Shown here piece by piece: positions 17,206-25,311 of a stretch of 64,000 nt of DNA. Position numbers and translations under genes: made by a program. Under the pieces are notes generated by a model, which searched no databases, was not told where the DNA came from, and was given only the letters and a program-made list of their open reading frames with translations. The stretch covers positions 2,976,001-3,040,000 of the forward strand of contig NC_015388.1 in the NCBI RefSeq assembly GCF_000195295.1. Direction: 5' to 3'. The stretch is from Desulfobacca acetoxidans DSM 11109 (GTDB taxonomy: Bacteria; Desulfobacterota; Desulfobaccia; Desulfobaccales; Desulfobaccaceae). Every line of letters starts with the position of its first letter. The stretch's first letter is position 1.

Positions 17206-18516
17206 TTACTCCAGGAAATCCTCCAGAGTAGCTTTCCGGGTGGGATGTTTGAGACGCTTGAGGGCTTTCTTTTCTATCTGACGGATGCGCTCCCGCGAAA
17301 CTTTAAATTCCCGGCCGATTTCCTCCAAAGTATGTTCTACTTCCGCCCCGATACCGAAACGCATCTTCATGATCTTTTCTTCCCGGGGGGTTAAGGTCGA
17401 CAATATAGCATCCGTTTTTTCAGACAACTCTGAACTGATGATTGAGTCAAAAGGAGAAATCGCCTGATCGTTACGGATGAAATCTCCTAACCGGTCGCCT
17501 TCATCTCCCACAGGGGTCTCCAGGGAGATGGGTTCATCAGATAAATTAGTCACTACGAGAATTTTATCTTCCGGCACACCAGAGCGCTCGGCAATCTCTT
17601 TGAGCAACGGTTCGCGGCCCAACTCCTTGAGCAGATCATAAAAAGCCCGGTAGCAGCGATTGCGAATCTCTTGGAGATGCACCGGAATCCGGATAGTGCG
17701 GGTCTTATCGTAAATCGCCCGCGTTATGGTCTGCCGAATCCACCAGGAGGCGAAGGTGCTCAGTCGATAGCCGGTAGTGTAATCATAGCGCGTAACGGCC
17801 TTCATCAGACCCAGATTGCCTTCCTGAATGAGATCGGAAAAACTCAGGCCGCGATGCAGGTATTTCTTGGCAATACTCACCACCAAACGCAGGTTGGCTT
17901 TGATCATTTCATCACGCGCCCGCACCACTTCATTCTCTTTCTCTCTAATCTTTTTGGCCAACTGCTTGATTTCTTCAGCGTTGGGATAATGCCGTAAAAC
18001 TTCCTTTAAAGTCCGATTAATGAAACGGAAGAGCTTTTCCTTGGCTTGAGCCGTTTTTTCCTCGTTTTGGAACCAATCCCGTACCTTGGACTGCAGATAA
18101 CAGACCTCTTCATGATCCGAGCGAACCAGACTCACCAACCTGAGGATGGTTTCCTGGCCATTTTTGATGATGCGGCCCAACTCTTTCTCTTCCTCAGGGG
18201 TGAGAACCGAATACCGCAACATCTCCCGGAAATAGGCCGCGACGATACCCTCCTGCTCTGGCACCTCTTCAGTATCGAAGGCCTCTTCAATCTCCGCTTC
18301 CCCGGTCTCTTCAGTCAGTTCCATACTGGGGTAAGAGACGTCCTCAATACTGTCGACTACCTCAATCTCCTCCTCCTGCAGGGAATCAAAGACCTCTTTA
18401 ATCTCAGTGGGATCAATGATATCCGAAGGGATCAGCTCATTCAGGTTGTCGTAGGTAAGGTAGCCGCCTTTTTCCTTCCCCAAGTGGATAATTTTGTCTA
18501 TATAATCTCTATCCAT
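17206..18516 (-). CDS. rpoD: RNA polymerase sigma-70 factor, RpoD type
   Basis: 436 residues from the ATG at 18516; a TTG at 18558 would give 450. A region 1.1-like start (DYIDKIIHLGKEKGGYLTY) and an acidic linker are followed by region 1.2 (AAYFREMLRYSVLTPEEE). Region 2 contains DLIQEGNLGLMKAV and LSTFASWWIRQTITRAI, then a region 3. Region 4 contains LTPREEKIMKMRFGIG and the helix-turn-helix SRERIRQIEKKALKRL. The non-conserved stretch between 1.2 and 2.1 is short, so the protein is well below the usual 600 residues. It could be the primary sigma factor or a group 2 paralogue. No dnaG is adjacent. Confidence 0.9.
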   Translation of the reverse strand: MDRDYIDKIIHLGKEKGGYLTYDNLNELIPSDIIDPTEIKEVFDSLQEEEIEVVDSIEDVSYPSMELTEETGEAEIEEAFDTEEVPEQEGIVAAYFREMLRYSVLTPEEEKELGRIIKNGQETILRLVSLVRSDHEEVCYLQSKVRDWFQNEEKTAQAKEKLFRFINRTLKEVLRHYPNAEEIKQLAKKIREKENEVVRARDEMIKANLRLVVSIAKKYLHRGLSFSDLIQEGNLGLMKAVTRYDYTTGYRLSTFASWWIRQTITRAIYDKTRTIRIPVHLQEIRNRCYRAFYDLLKELGREPLLKEIAERSGVPEDKILVVTNLSDEPISLETPVGDEGDRLGDFIRNDQAISPFDSIISSELSEKTDAILSTLTPREEKIMKMRFGIGAEVEHTLEEIGREFKVSRERIRQIEKKALKRLKHPTRKATLEDFLE

Positions 18517-18558
18517 GAGAGATTTTTCGTAACCTCCGCTGGAAGCTTCAGTAAGCAA

Positions 18559-19141
18559 TAAAGAGTGATACTATCATAAAAATTTTTTTTTATCAAAATA
18601 ATTTTTGCGACAATCAATTATTAACTATAACGAAGTTTGACGTGGGCAGGTCAGACTGCCGCATTTCAAGTTTGGAGAACAGATTCTGTTACCTACATCT
18701 ATGTGATAACTCAAAATATATTGCTTTTCCAAGGGTCCTTCGGCCAGGAATCAATAACTAAAAATCCTTTCGGGGACAGTTGGAGAACCTCCTTGCCGTC
18801 GCGATACCGCTCGTTCCGGGGGTAATAGATTAAATTCCCACTCTTTCCTTGAGCGCATAATTGCAAGAGATCGCTATTCCAGGTTGAAAGGGCTTATTGT
18901 CATTTACACCGGGTTAATAACTTATCGGCTAAGTTATTATTTTAAGTTAATTATAGCAGAGTTAGATGTCAAGAAGCATTCTTCGGACCACCCCGATAAC
19001 CTGTCCATTCTTCTTGCCGACCGGTTCCCCGGTTGCAGGTTGAAAAGAAGTTTCCCCGGTTGTCTATTCAGCCGCAGGCATGAACCTGAGGAAAACCTGT
19101 GGCCTTAAATCGGCTCGGTTGTAAAAAAGGAGACTCCCAAC
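18559..19141. other. Intergenic region with a hairpin
   Basis: I see no gene that I can support over almost 600 bases. One clear structure is the perfect inverted repeat AATAACTTA-tcggc-TAAGTTATT at 18916-18938, in an AT-rich stretch. The region separates divergent rpoD and the exoribonuclease gene, so promoters for both probably lie here, but I cannot assign them. Confidence 0.4.
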
Positions 19142-20155
19142 ATGGCCCATGAATTTGTGGTCAACCTGAAAGAAGGAATAGATATCCAGCAGTTTTTTAT
19201 CGTGCGGCAAGTCGAGGAACGTCTGACTCGCAAAGGGGAGCCTTATCTAGCGATGGTGCTGGCCGATAAAAGCGGGGCTATCCCCTGCAAGGTCTGGTCG
19301 AATGTGCGCCAGGAATTCCCGGGTTCTTTCCAGACCGGGGATTATGTGGGAGTGGTGGGGAGAGTTGAATCGTATAACGGCGAATTACAACTTAACATTA
19401 AGAAAATCTGGACCTTGGAGCAGATTTTACAGGTCAAAAAAGAGGCCAAAGATTTTGATGCCTCCCTGCTCCACGCCTGCACCGCATATGACCGGCAGCA
19501 GATGTGGGGAGAGTTGGAGGATTTAGTGCAAGAGCACCTGACCGGGCCGCTGCGGGATCTGGTCCAACGTCTGATGTCTGATCATGCCGAGGCGTGGCAG
19601 GCAGCCCCTGCGGCCCGTCACAACCACCATGCTTATTTCGGAGGATTGCTGGAACATACCTGGTTTGTGGGCCGATTGGCGCAGCAGGTGGCGGCTTTTT
19701 ACCCCGATATAAATCGGGAACTAGCTCTGGCCGGGGCCATCTTACACGACATCGGCAAGCTCAAGGAACTGGCCAAGCCCTACTCACCGGAGTACACCAC
19801 CGTCGGCCAGCTTCTGGGGCATATTGTCCTCGGATTGGAGATGATCCGGCAGACAGCCACAGCAATAGAGTTTCCCGATCCGGAGCTGCTGCTGCAATTG
19901 GAACATATTATAATATCCCACCACGGCTATCAGGAGTTCGGTTCACCCACTCCACCCAAGACCCGGGAGGCCCTGATGGTCTATTTTTTGGATGACCTTG
20001 ACGCCAAACTCAAGATGTTTGAACAACATCTCAAGGCTGATACCTCCGAACGCCGCTTTACCGCCTACCACCGCCTCCTCCAGCGTGAACTCTACAAAGC
20101 AATCGAGGAACCCGGGGAACCCGCAGAAGAACAGGAGATGGGAGATATTAATTAA
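19142..20155 (+). CDS. YhaM-like OB-fold/HD-domain 3'-5' exoribonuclease
   Basis: 337 residues with a strong AAGGAG ahead of the ATG. The N-terminal OB fold (about 17-90, GEPYLAMVLADKSGAIPCKVW) is a nucleic-acid binding module. The HD domain (about 160-310) has HHAYFGGLLEHT, ILHDIGKLKEL and ISHHG, which supply the metal-binding histidines and aspartates. This order matches the YhaM family, whose members degrade RNA and single-stranded DNA from the 3' end. The C-terminus is acidic (EEPGEPAEEQEMG). It stands alone on the plus strand. Confidence 0.85.
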   Translation: MAHEFVVNLKEGIDIQQFFIVRQVEERLTRKGEPYLAMVLADKSGAIPCKVWSNVRQEFPGSFQTGDYVGVVGRVESYNGELQLNIKKIWTLEQILQVKKEAKDFDASLLHACTAYDRQQMWGELEDLVQEHLTGPLRDLVQRLMSDHAEAWQAAPAARHNHHAYFGGLLEHTWFVGRLAQQVAAFYPDINRELALAGAILHDIGKLKELAKPYSPEYTTVGQLLGHIVLGLEMIRQTATAIEFPDPELLLQLEHIIISHHGYQEFGSPTPPKTREALMVYFLDDLDAKLKMFEQHLKADTSERRFTAYHRLLQRELYKAIEEPGEPAEEQEMGDIN

Positions 20156-20231
20156 CTGGTGGGCAGTGCCCTACCCGCCGGGCTCCTGCCCTGAAACCCT
20201 AAACTTTTTAAATTCACAGGAATAATTTCCA

Positions 20232-20260
20232 TTGACACCGGTATCTTCTGACATTATGCT
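20232..20260 (+). promoter_or_regulatory. Putative sigma-70 promoter for uspA
   Basis: TTGACA and TATGCT with a 17-base spacer. The likely start lies about 180 bases ahead of uspA, leaving a long untranslated leader with no recognised element. Confidence 0.5.
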
Positions 20261-20448
20261 TTAGGTCAAGAATGATTTTCTGTTATTAAGCAATCGTAAG
20301 TTGTTTACCTTTTAAGTGCCGTTGGTGTATTATTGGAGTTGGTGGAAACCTACAGCAATACAAACCTGATAGGCCTCTTAGAAGAGAATCTTGGGAACCG
20401 AGGAATTGAGGTTAACTACTAATCTTACCTACGCAGCAGGAGGACGGC

Positions 20449-20925
20449 ATGTTTAAGAAGATTTTGGTTCCTTTGGATGGTTCGGACCTGGCGGCAAAGA
20501 TTCTGCCCCAGGTAGAAGAACTGGCAAAAATGTGTGGCGCCCAGGTGACTCTGATCACGGTAGGATCTTCCGGGATCGATCTGGCGGGAGTGGCTAGCCC
20601 AGAGGTTTTCCAGACAGCAGCCGAACATGATAAACGGGCTTCAGAGCGGTACTTACAAAAGGTCACCGGCGATCTGCAAGGTAAAGGCCTGACGGTAAAC
20701 TGGGCCTATTTACAAGGTATGCCAGCCCAGGCAATCATCAAGTATGCGGATGACAATGATGTTGATCTTATTGCCCTTGCCACCCACGGCAAGGGTGAAG
20801 TTGCCTGGGTGTTGGGCAGCACCGCGGAAAAAGTGGTGAGCCATGCCACTGCGCCGGTATTGTTGATCCGAGTCATCGAGTTCAAACCGCCATTGCTGAA
20901 AGAGGAATTTTTCATGGGGGCCTAG
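20449..20925 (+). CDS. Universal stress protein (UspA family)
   Basis: 158 residues, one Usp domain. The N-terminus KKILVPLDGSDLAAKILP is the family strand-loop, and the C-terminal core ends in STAEKVVSHATAPVLLIRV. The glycine-rich ATP loop (ATHGKGEVAWVLGS) is one residue shorter than the G-2x-G-9x-G[ST] consensus and its first glycine is Ala, so nucleotide binding is uncertain. AGGAGG precedes the ATG. A clear terminator follows, so the gene is monocistronic. Confidence 0.9.
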   Translation: MFKKILVPLDGSDLAAKILPQVEELAKMCGAQVTLITVGSSGIDLAGVASPEVFQTAAEHDKRASERYLQKVTGDLQGKGLTVNWAYLQGMPAQAIIKYADDNDVDLIALATHGKGEVAWVLGSTAEKVVSHATAPVLLIRVIEFKPPLLKEEFFMGA

Positions 20926-20952
20926 GGCGCTATCGGCTGTCCACACTCTAGA

Positions 20953-20992
20953 AAAGCCTGGGGTGGAGAACACATACCCCCCGGGCTTTTTT
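20953..20992 (+). terminator. Intrinsic terminator after uspA
   Basis: AAGCCTGGGG pairs with CCCCCGGGCTT around a loop of about 15 bases and is followed by a run of T. Confidence 0.75.
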
Positions 20993-21000
20993 GTTCTTTT

Positions 21001-21044
21001 ATAACACTTCAGTTGTTTGGGGCAAATCTAGTATTCGCCCCCCC
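21001..21044. repeat. Family-2 dispersed hairpin repeat
   Basis: Contains TAACACTTCAGTTGTTTGGG followed by GGCAAATCTAGTATTCGCCC. The first 20 bases are identical to those at about 13642-13661, and the hairpin is the GGGGCGAAT/ATTCGCCCC element also seen at 3422 and 54083. Confidence 0.6.
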
Positions 21045-21148
21045 TGAGGATGACGCTACCTTCCGGGTTTACCACGATTTGACAACTACCGGGAAGGTAC
21101 GAATTTTGTGTTCGGCCCAAGCAACCCATATCTGAGAACCTATAAATA

Positions 21149-21958
21149 TTACAGGCTCAGGCCGACAACGGCAATTTTCGCCTGATCGGCCAAGTGCAGC
21201 ATGGCATCGCGATCAAAGACAAGGGTTTTGCCCGCTTCCAGGGCTAGAACGCTCGCCTTGACCTCCCTCATAACCTGAATAGTCTCCACGCCTACGGCCG
21301 GGACATCAAAACGCAAATCCTGCCCTGGTTTACTGACTTTCACCACCACCGCCCCCTCACCGGCCAATAGACCGCCCCGGCGGATGGTAGCATCAGTGCC
21401 GTCGATGGCCTCCAGGGCAAGCACGGCCTGGCGGCGGACGACGACGCACTGGCCGATATCCAGCTTGCCGATTTCTTTGGCGATAGACCAGCCGAACCGG
21501 ATATCCCGTTGCTCGCCAGCCGATGGCCGCCGTCGGCTGAGAACGCCAGCCGGAGCCAGCAGTTCCTCTAGAAATAGTGTAGGCGAAACAATGGTAATGC
21601 CTTCACTTTCCAATTCGTCAGCCAGGGCCCGCAGGATGCCATCATCGCGGGCCTGACCTACCCGGCGGATAATCTTAAGGGCACGCCAATCGGGCCTCAG
21701 GTGGGTGAAGAGTCGGCCTTTGGTAATGCCGCCGGCCATAACCGCCTGACTGACGCCGGCCTGTTGAAAAAATCGGATTATCTTCCCCAACTGACCTACA
21801 TACACCCATTTTAGGGCGCTGACCATCTGCTCCAGGGCCGGATCGGTCTCGCCATGATGGGCGACCGCTACTACCTCTAGACCCTGTTTTTGTGCAGCTT
21901 GGGTAAATATCAGGGGAAATTTATTCTTTCCCGCGATGAGACCGATTTTCCCGGACAT
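21149..21958 (-). CDS. lpxI: UDP-2,3-diacylglucosamine pyrophosphatase LpxI
   Basis: 269 residues from the ATG at 21958, which overlaps the end of lpxA by 38 bases; an upstream in-frame start at 21991 is less likely because homology begins with MSGKIGLIAGKNKFPL. LpxI hydrolyses UDP-2,3-diacylglucosamine to lipid X in lipid A synthesis and replaces LpxH in many bacteria. Family landmarks: VMAGGITKGRLF, ARDDGILRALADELESEG, EGAVVVKVSKPGQDLRFDVP and VGVETIQVM. It is the last gene of the envelope operon; lpxB does not follow. Confidence 0.92.
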   Translation of the reverse strand: MSGKIGLIAGKNKFPLIFTQAAQKQGLEVVAVAHHGETDPALEQMVSALKWVYVGQLGKIIRFFQQAGVSQAVMAGGITKGRLFTHLRPDWRALKIIRRVGQARDDGILRALADELESEGITIVSPTLFLEELLAPAGVLSRRRPSAGEQRDIRFGWSIAKEIGKLDIGQCVVVRRQAVLALEAIDGTDATIRRGGLLAGEGAVVVKVSKPGQDLRFDVPAVGVETIQVMREVKASVLALEAGKTLVFDRDAMLHLADQAKIAVVGLSL

Positions 21959-22736
21959 CAATAGGCGCCAGGCCTCTTTCTGAAGATTCAAGGAATTGCA
22001 GCATCTTGTGGATGGCCGGCTCTGCCGGAAACCGCTGCCGGACCTGAACTATTCCTTCTTTCAGGGTCAAGCCGGAGGCAAACAGGATTTCATAGGCAGA
22101 TTTCAACGCCTCTAAGGTGGCACTCGTAAATCCGTGCCGCTTTAACCCGACTAAATTAAGGCCGACAATTTTGGCGCGGTTGCCGATGGCCATGCAAAAG
22201 GGAGGAATGTCCCGAGCCACTGCCGAGCAGCCGCCGACAAAGGCATAGGCTCCGATCTGGCAGAACTGATGGATAGCAGACAGCCCCCCGATAATCGCAT
22301 GGTCATCCACTGAGATATGTCCTGCCAGAGTAGCAGCATTAGACATGATGACGTGATTGCCCACCGAGCAGTCATGGGCAACGTGGGTATAGGCCATCAG
22401 CAGATTGCCGTCCCCGACCTGGGTCAGGCCGCCGCCGCCAGCGGTACCCCGGTGCAGGGTAGCAAATTCCCGGATAGTATTGTCGTTGCCGATAACAAGC
22501 CTGGTTTCCTCACCCTGAAACTTCAGATCCTGAGGAATTTCGCCGATGACGGCAAACTGAAAGATGTTACAGCGCTCGCCAATCGTGGTATATGGCCGAA
22601 TGACGACATGAGGACCGACCTTCGTATCGGCTCCGATGACAACGTTGGCGTCGATGATGCTGTAAGGCCCCACGCTCACCCCGGCGGCCAATTGGGCATC
22701 TGAATGAACGATGGCACTGGAATGAACATCAGGCAT
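21921..22736 (-). CDS. lpxA: UDP-N-acetylglucosamine acyltransferase LpxA
   Basis: 271 residues, the usual length. LpxA transfers the 3-hydroxyacyl chain from ACP to UDP-GlcNAc, the first step of lipid A synthesis, in the cytoplasm. Hexapeptide repeats of the left-handed beta helix run from residue 1 to about 190 (for example SSAIVHSDAQLAAGVSVGPY and IDANVVIGADTKVG), including the catalytic-histidine region NLLMAYTHVAHDCSVG and GGLSAIHQFCQIG. A helical C-terminal domain follows. The start overlaps the end of fabZ by eight bases, and the end overlaps lpxI. Confidence 0.95.
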   Translation of the reverse strand: MPDVHSSAIVHSDAQLAAGVSVGPYSIIDANVVIGADTKVGPHVVIRPYTTIGERCNIFQFAVIGEIPQDLKFQGEETRLVIGNDNTIREFATLHRGTAGGGGLTQVGDGNLLMAYTHVAHDCSVGNHVIMSNAATLAGHISVDDHAIIGGLSAIHQFCQIGAYAFVGGCSAVARDIPPFCMAIGNRAKIVGLNLVGLKRHGFTSATLEALKSAYEILFASGLTLKEGIVQVRQRFPAEPAIHKMLQFLESSERGLAPIDVRENRSHRGKE

Positions 22737-23196
22737 CTGCAGGACTCTCCTCCCGACTCAAAGCGGCCATAAATTCCCCTTCGGCAACGACGTTGTCCTC
22801 GACCAACGCCTTGCCGAGCATCTTCCAGACCTTTTTCCCGCCCCGGATGGTAGTCATCTCCATAATAAGCTGGTCTCCAGGAACCACCGGTCGCCGAAAG
22901 CGGACTTTGTCCATCCCGACAAAAAAATACAATTTCTTTTCCAGATGCGCCTGAGTGGACATATAGGCCAGGACGCCTCCTACCTGGGCCATGGCTTCGC
23001 AGATGAGAACTCCGGGCATCACCGGACGACCAGGAAAATGCCCCTGAAAAAAAGGTTCATTCAGGGTAACGTTCTTCAAGCCCTTGATGAACTTTCCCGG
23101 CGTTACCTGAAGTATCCGGTCTACAAGCAGAAAAGGATAACGATGTGGAAGATAGTGCATGATGTCTTCCACGGCCAATTGATCAGGCTGCGTCAT
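22729..23196 (-). CDS. fabZ: 3-hydroxyacyl-ACP dehydratase FabZ
   Basis: 155 residues with a single hot-dog fold. FabZ dehydrates 3-hydroxyacyl-ACP in fatty acid elongation and competes with LpxA/LpxD for the same acyl chains, which explains its place between lpxD and lpxA. Motifs: LPHRYPFLLVDRI with the active-site His, NVTLNEPFFQGHFPGRPVMPGVL with the catalytic Glu, and EAMAQVGG. It starts five bases after lpxD ends. Confidence 0.95.
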   Translation of the reverse strand: MTQPDQLAVEDIMHYLPHRYPFLLVDRILQVTPGKFIKGLKNVTLNEPFFQGHFPGRPVMPGVLICEAMAQVGGVLAYMSTQAHLEKKLYFFVGMDKVRFRRPVVPGDQLIMEMTTIRGGKKVWKMLGKALVEDNVVAEGEFMAALSREESPADA

Positions 23197-23201
23197 GCAG
23201 A

Positions 23202-24236
23202 TTACTCCTTGGCAAGGGCCAAACTCAGCTTGGCCACCTGCTTTTCTAACACTTTTATGCGATTATACATCTCTGGCAGTTTTTTCTGGACGGTGATCAT
23301 GCGCAAGAATTCTCCGTGCGGCAGCACCGGACTGCCCATAACCGTCTGACCGGCCGGGACTGAATTTGACACGCCGGACTGGGCGCCGATGCGCACACCA
23401 TCACCGATAGTTATGTGCCCCACCAGGCCGACCTGTCCGGCCAACATCACATTCCGTCCAACCTGGGTGGAACCGGAAATCCCTACCTGCGCCACAATGA
23501 TGGAGTTTTCGCCGATTACCACGTTGTGGGCTACCTGGACGAGATTGTCAATTTTCACTCCCCGGCAGATGCGAGTATCTCCCAAGGCTCCCCGATCGAT
23601 GGTGCAGTTAGCCCCAATCTCCACATCGTCTTCAATCACCACGGAACCTAATTGCGGGATCTTATGGAAGGACTCTCGATCCGGAGCAAACCCGAAACCA
23701 TCGGCGCCGATTACCGCCCCACCGTGGATGATGACCCGGTTGCCGATGGTGCAGCCGTCGCGAATAGTAACATTGGGATGCAGCACCACGTCGGCGCCGA
23801 TACTCACTCCGTTACCGACCACCACCCCAGGCAGGAGAATAGCGCGATCGCCCAGACTGACGTTATCACCGATCCAGACAAAGGGAGCGATAGACACCTG
23901 CTCTCCCAAACGACAGGCATTTCCCAGGTAGGCCTGGTTGCTGACGCCAGGCCAGCGCCACAGGGGCGGGGCAAAAACTTCGGCAATCTTGGCATAGGCC
24001 AGATATGGGTCGTCGGTAATAAGCAACGGGCGTCCGAGATGGCCCAGGTGGGGTGAGACAATAAAAGCCCCAGCACGGCTCTGTTCCACCCGCCTGGCAA
24101 ATTTCGGACGCGTCACAAAGGTGATCTCATGCGGTCCGGCCTGATCGATGGCGTTAATGCCGCTCAGAGGGAGGTCTTCCGGGCCCCGACATTCGCCTCC
24201 CACCAATTGGGCCAATTCTTTTAGCGTCTTAGTCAT
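23202..24236 (-). CDS. lpxD: UDP-3-O-acylglucosamine N-acyltransferase LpxD
   Basis: 344 residues. LpxD adds the second hydroxyacyl chain, at the 2-amino group, in lipid A synthesis. An N-terminal uridine-binding domain (about 1-95, [16 protein letters not shown] and [15 protein letters not shown]) precedes a left-handed beta helix with many hexapeptide repeats and the catalytic region [18 protein letters not shown]; a C-terminal helix follows. It is encoded nine bases after skp in the minus-strand operon. Confidence 0.95.
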   Translation of the reverse strand: MTKTLKELAQLVGGECRGPEDLPLSGINAIDQAGPHEITFVTRPKFARRVEQSRAGAFIVSPHLGHLGRPLLITDDPYLAYAKIAEVFAPPLWRWPGVSNQAYLGNACRLGEQVSIAPFVWIGDNVSLGDRAILLPGVVVGNGVSIGADVVLHPNVTIRDGCTIGNRVIIHGGAVIGADGFGFAPDRESFHKIPQLGSVVIEDDVEIGANCTIDRGALGDTRICRGVKIDNLVQVAHNVVIGENSIIVAQVGISGSTQVGRNVMLAGQVGLVGHITIGDGVRIGAQSGVSNSVPAGQTVMGSPVLPHGEFLRMITVQKKLPEMYNRIKVLEKQVAKLSLALAKE

Positions 24237-24244
24237 ACAGAGAT

Positions 24245-24754
24245 TTAACGACCAAAGGCATCTTTCACTTTTTCGGTAATATCAACAGAAGGATCAAAGC
24301 CGATGACCACGCGTTTATCGAGAATCAAGGAATATTTCCCCTCCTTGGAAATCTGCTCGATAACCCGTTTAAATTTATCGTACAAAGGTTTCAATTCCTT
24401 TTCTTCCAATTTGGCCATTTCCTGCTGCGAGGAGCCGACTTTTTGCCGTAATTCCGCTTCCTTGCGGCCAAATTCCTCTTCTTTCCTTTTACGGGCATCA
24501 TCTTTCATGACTGCTGCCTGCTTTTGGTACTCCTCCACCTGGCGGCCAAAATCAGTACGGCGGCGTTCAAGGTCTCGGCCCAGCTCTTCGCCTTTGCGTT
24601 TGATAGACTCCTGAGCCCGCTTGCCCTCGGAAGAATTAAAAATCACATCCGCCATATCAACGACGGCAACCTTGACATCAGCCGCTGGCGCGGCAGCAGC
24701 AAAGCTAAGAATTAAAACCAGAGTGGTGCACAGCTGAAATACTTTTAATTTCAT
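24245..24754 (-). CDS. skp: Periplasmic chaperone Skp/OmpH
   Basis: 169 residues. A signal peptide ([18 protein letters not shown], with AAAAPAA before the mature DVKVAVVDM) shows export to the periplasm. The central part is a long charged coiled coil (about 45-140, rich in K, E, R and Q), the tentacle region that holds unfolded outer-membrane proteins on their way to BamA. AGGAGG precedes the ATG. The 557-base gap to bamA upstream holds repeats, so skp may have its own promoter. Confidence 0.9.
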   Translation of the reverse strand: MKLKVFQLCTTLVLILSFAAAAPAADVKVAVVDMADVIFNSSEGKRAQESIKRKGEELGRDLERRRTDFGRQVEEYQKQAAVMKDDARKRKEEEFGRKEAELRQKVGSSQQEMAKLEEKELKPLYDKFKRVIEQISKEGKYSLILDKRVVIGFDPSVDITEKVKDAFGR

Positions 24755-24904
24755 CCATTCCTCCTTATGGAGATATTATATTTGCCCCTTTGCGGGAATC
24801 TGTTGGCAAATCTTTGAGAAATAAGGTTCTACCAATATACAGGTCTTTTCCTTAGGCCATACCGGGCAGATTCAAAAATCACTGCGCTGTTAAACAAATT
24901 GTCA

Positions 24905-25100
24905 TTCCTGCAAAAGTCATCATGTTCGAAAGAATACCACAAAATATGAAAAAATGATTGGTGGCATAGGCCTCCTGGCCTGTGCATCAGCGTGCCGGCT
25001 GGAAAGCCTGCACCACCATCTTTCATTTAAGAGCTGTGGCAGCTGCTCACAACAATGCTTTTTCTGCTCACCGCTCACTGTTTTCATACAAATTTTTGCT
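24905..25100. repeat. Repeat modules related to the 31.7-32.2 kb array
   Basis: Between skp and bamA. A module from about 24947 to 25025 starts ATGAAAAAATGATTGGTGGC and ends CCACCATCTTTCAT. It is nearly identical to array module 2 at 31890-31969, including GTGCATCAGCGTGCCGGCTG. A second module follows directly (about 25026-25090) with GTGGCAGCTGCTCACAACAA, a heptamer pair GCTCACC-GCTCACT, and CTGTTTTCATAC at its end, like array modules 1 and 3. The 32-34 bp linker of the array is missing between them. Confidence 0.75.
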
Positions 25101-25203
25101 CATCGACCATGTTCAACATCAGCGGCGGCCATTGGCCGCGCCCGCCGTTTTTAAGAGCATTGTTTTAATGCAATTACCCGCAAACCAGGCAAATCATTTG
25201 CCG

Positions 25204-25231
25204 GCAGCACAGATTTTCTAATCTGTGCTGC
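25204..25231. repeat. Perfect inverted repeat in the bamA-skp gap
   Basis: GCAGCACAGATT and AATCTGTGCTGC flank a 4-base loop. The layout (GCACAG…CTGTGC) matches the family-1 hairpin with a changed core. On the plus strand it is followed shortly by a T run, so it could also act as a terminator, but no plus-strand gene ends here. Heptamer-like words (TTTCTCG-AAGCTCG-AAACTTA-TTTTCTC) follow at 25241-25268. Confidence 0.55.
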
Positions 25232-25311
25232 AGTCATTTTTTTCTCGAAGCTCGAAACTTATTTTCTCTATGGCAAAAGCCATTTTCCCATCAGAGCTAA
25301 GACAGTAATCG

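Noticed and set aside
18884-19108. 74-codon frame before the exoribonuclease gene
   Set aside because: No ribosome-binding site and no recognisable sequence; it spans the hairpin at 18916.
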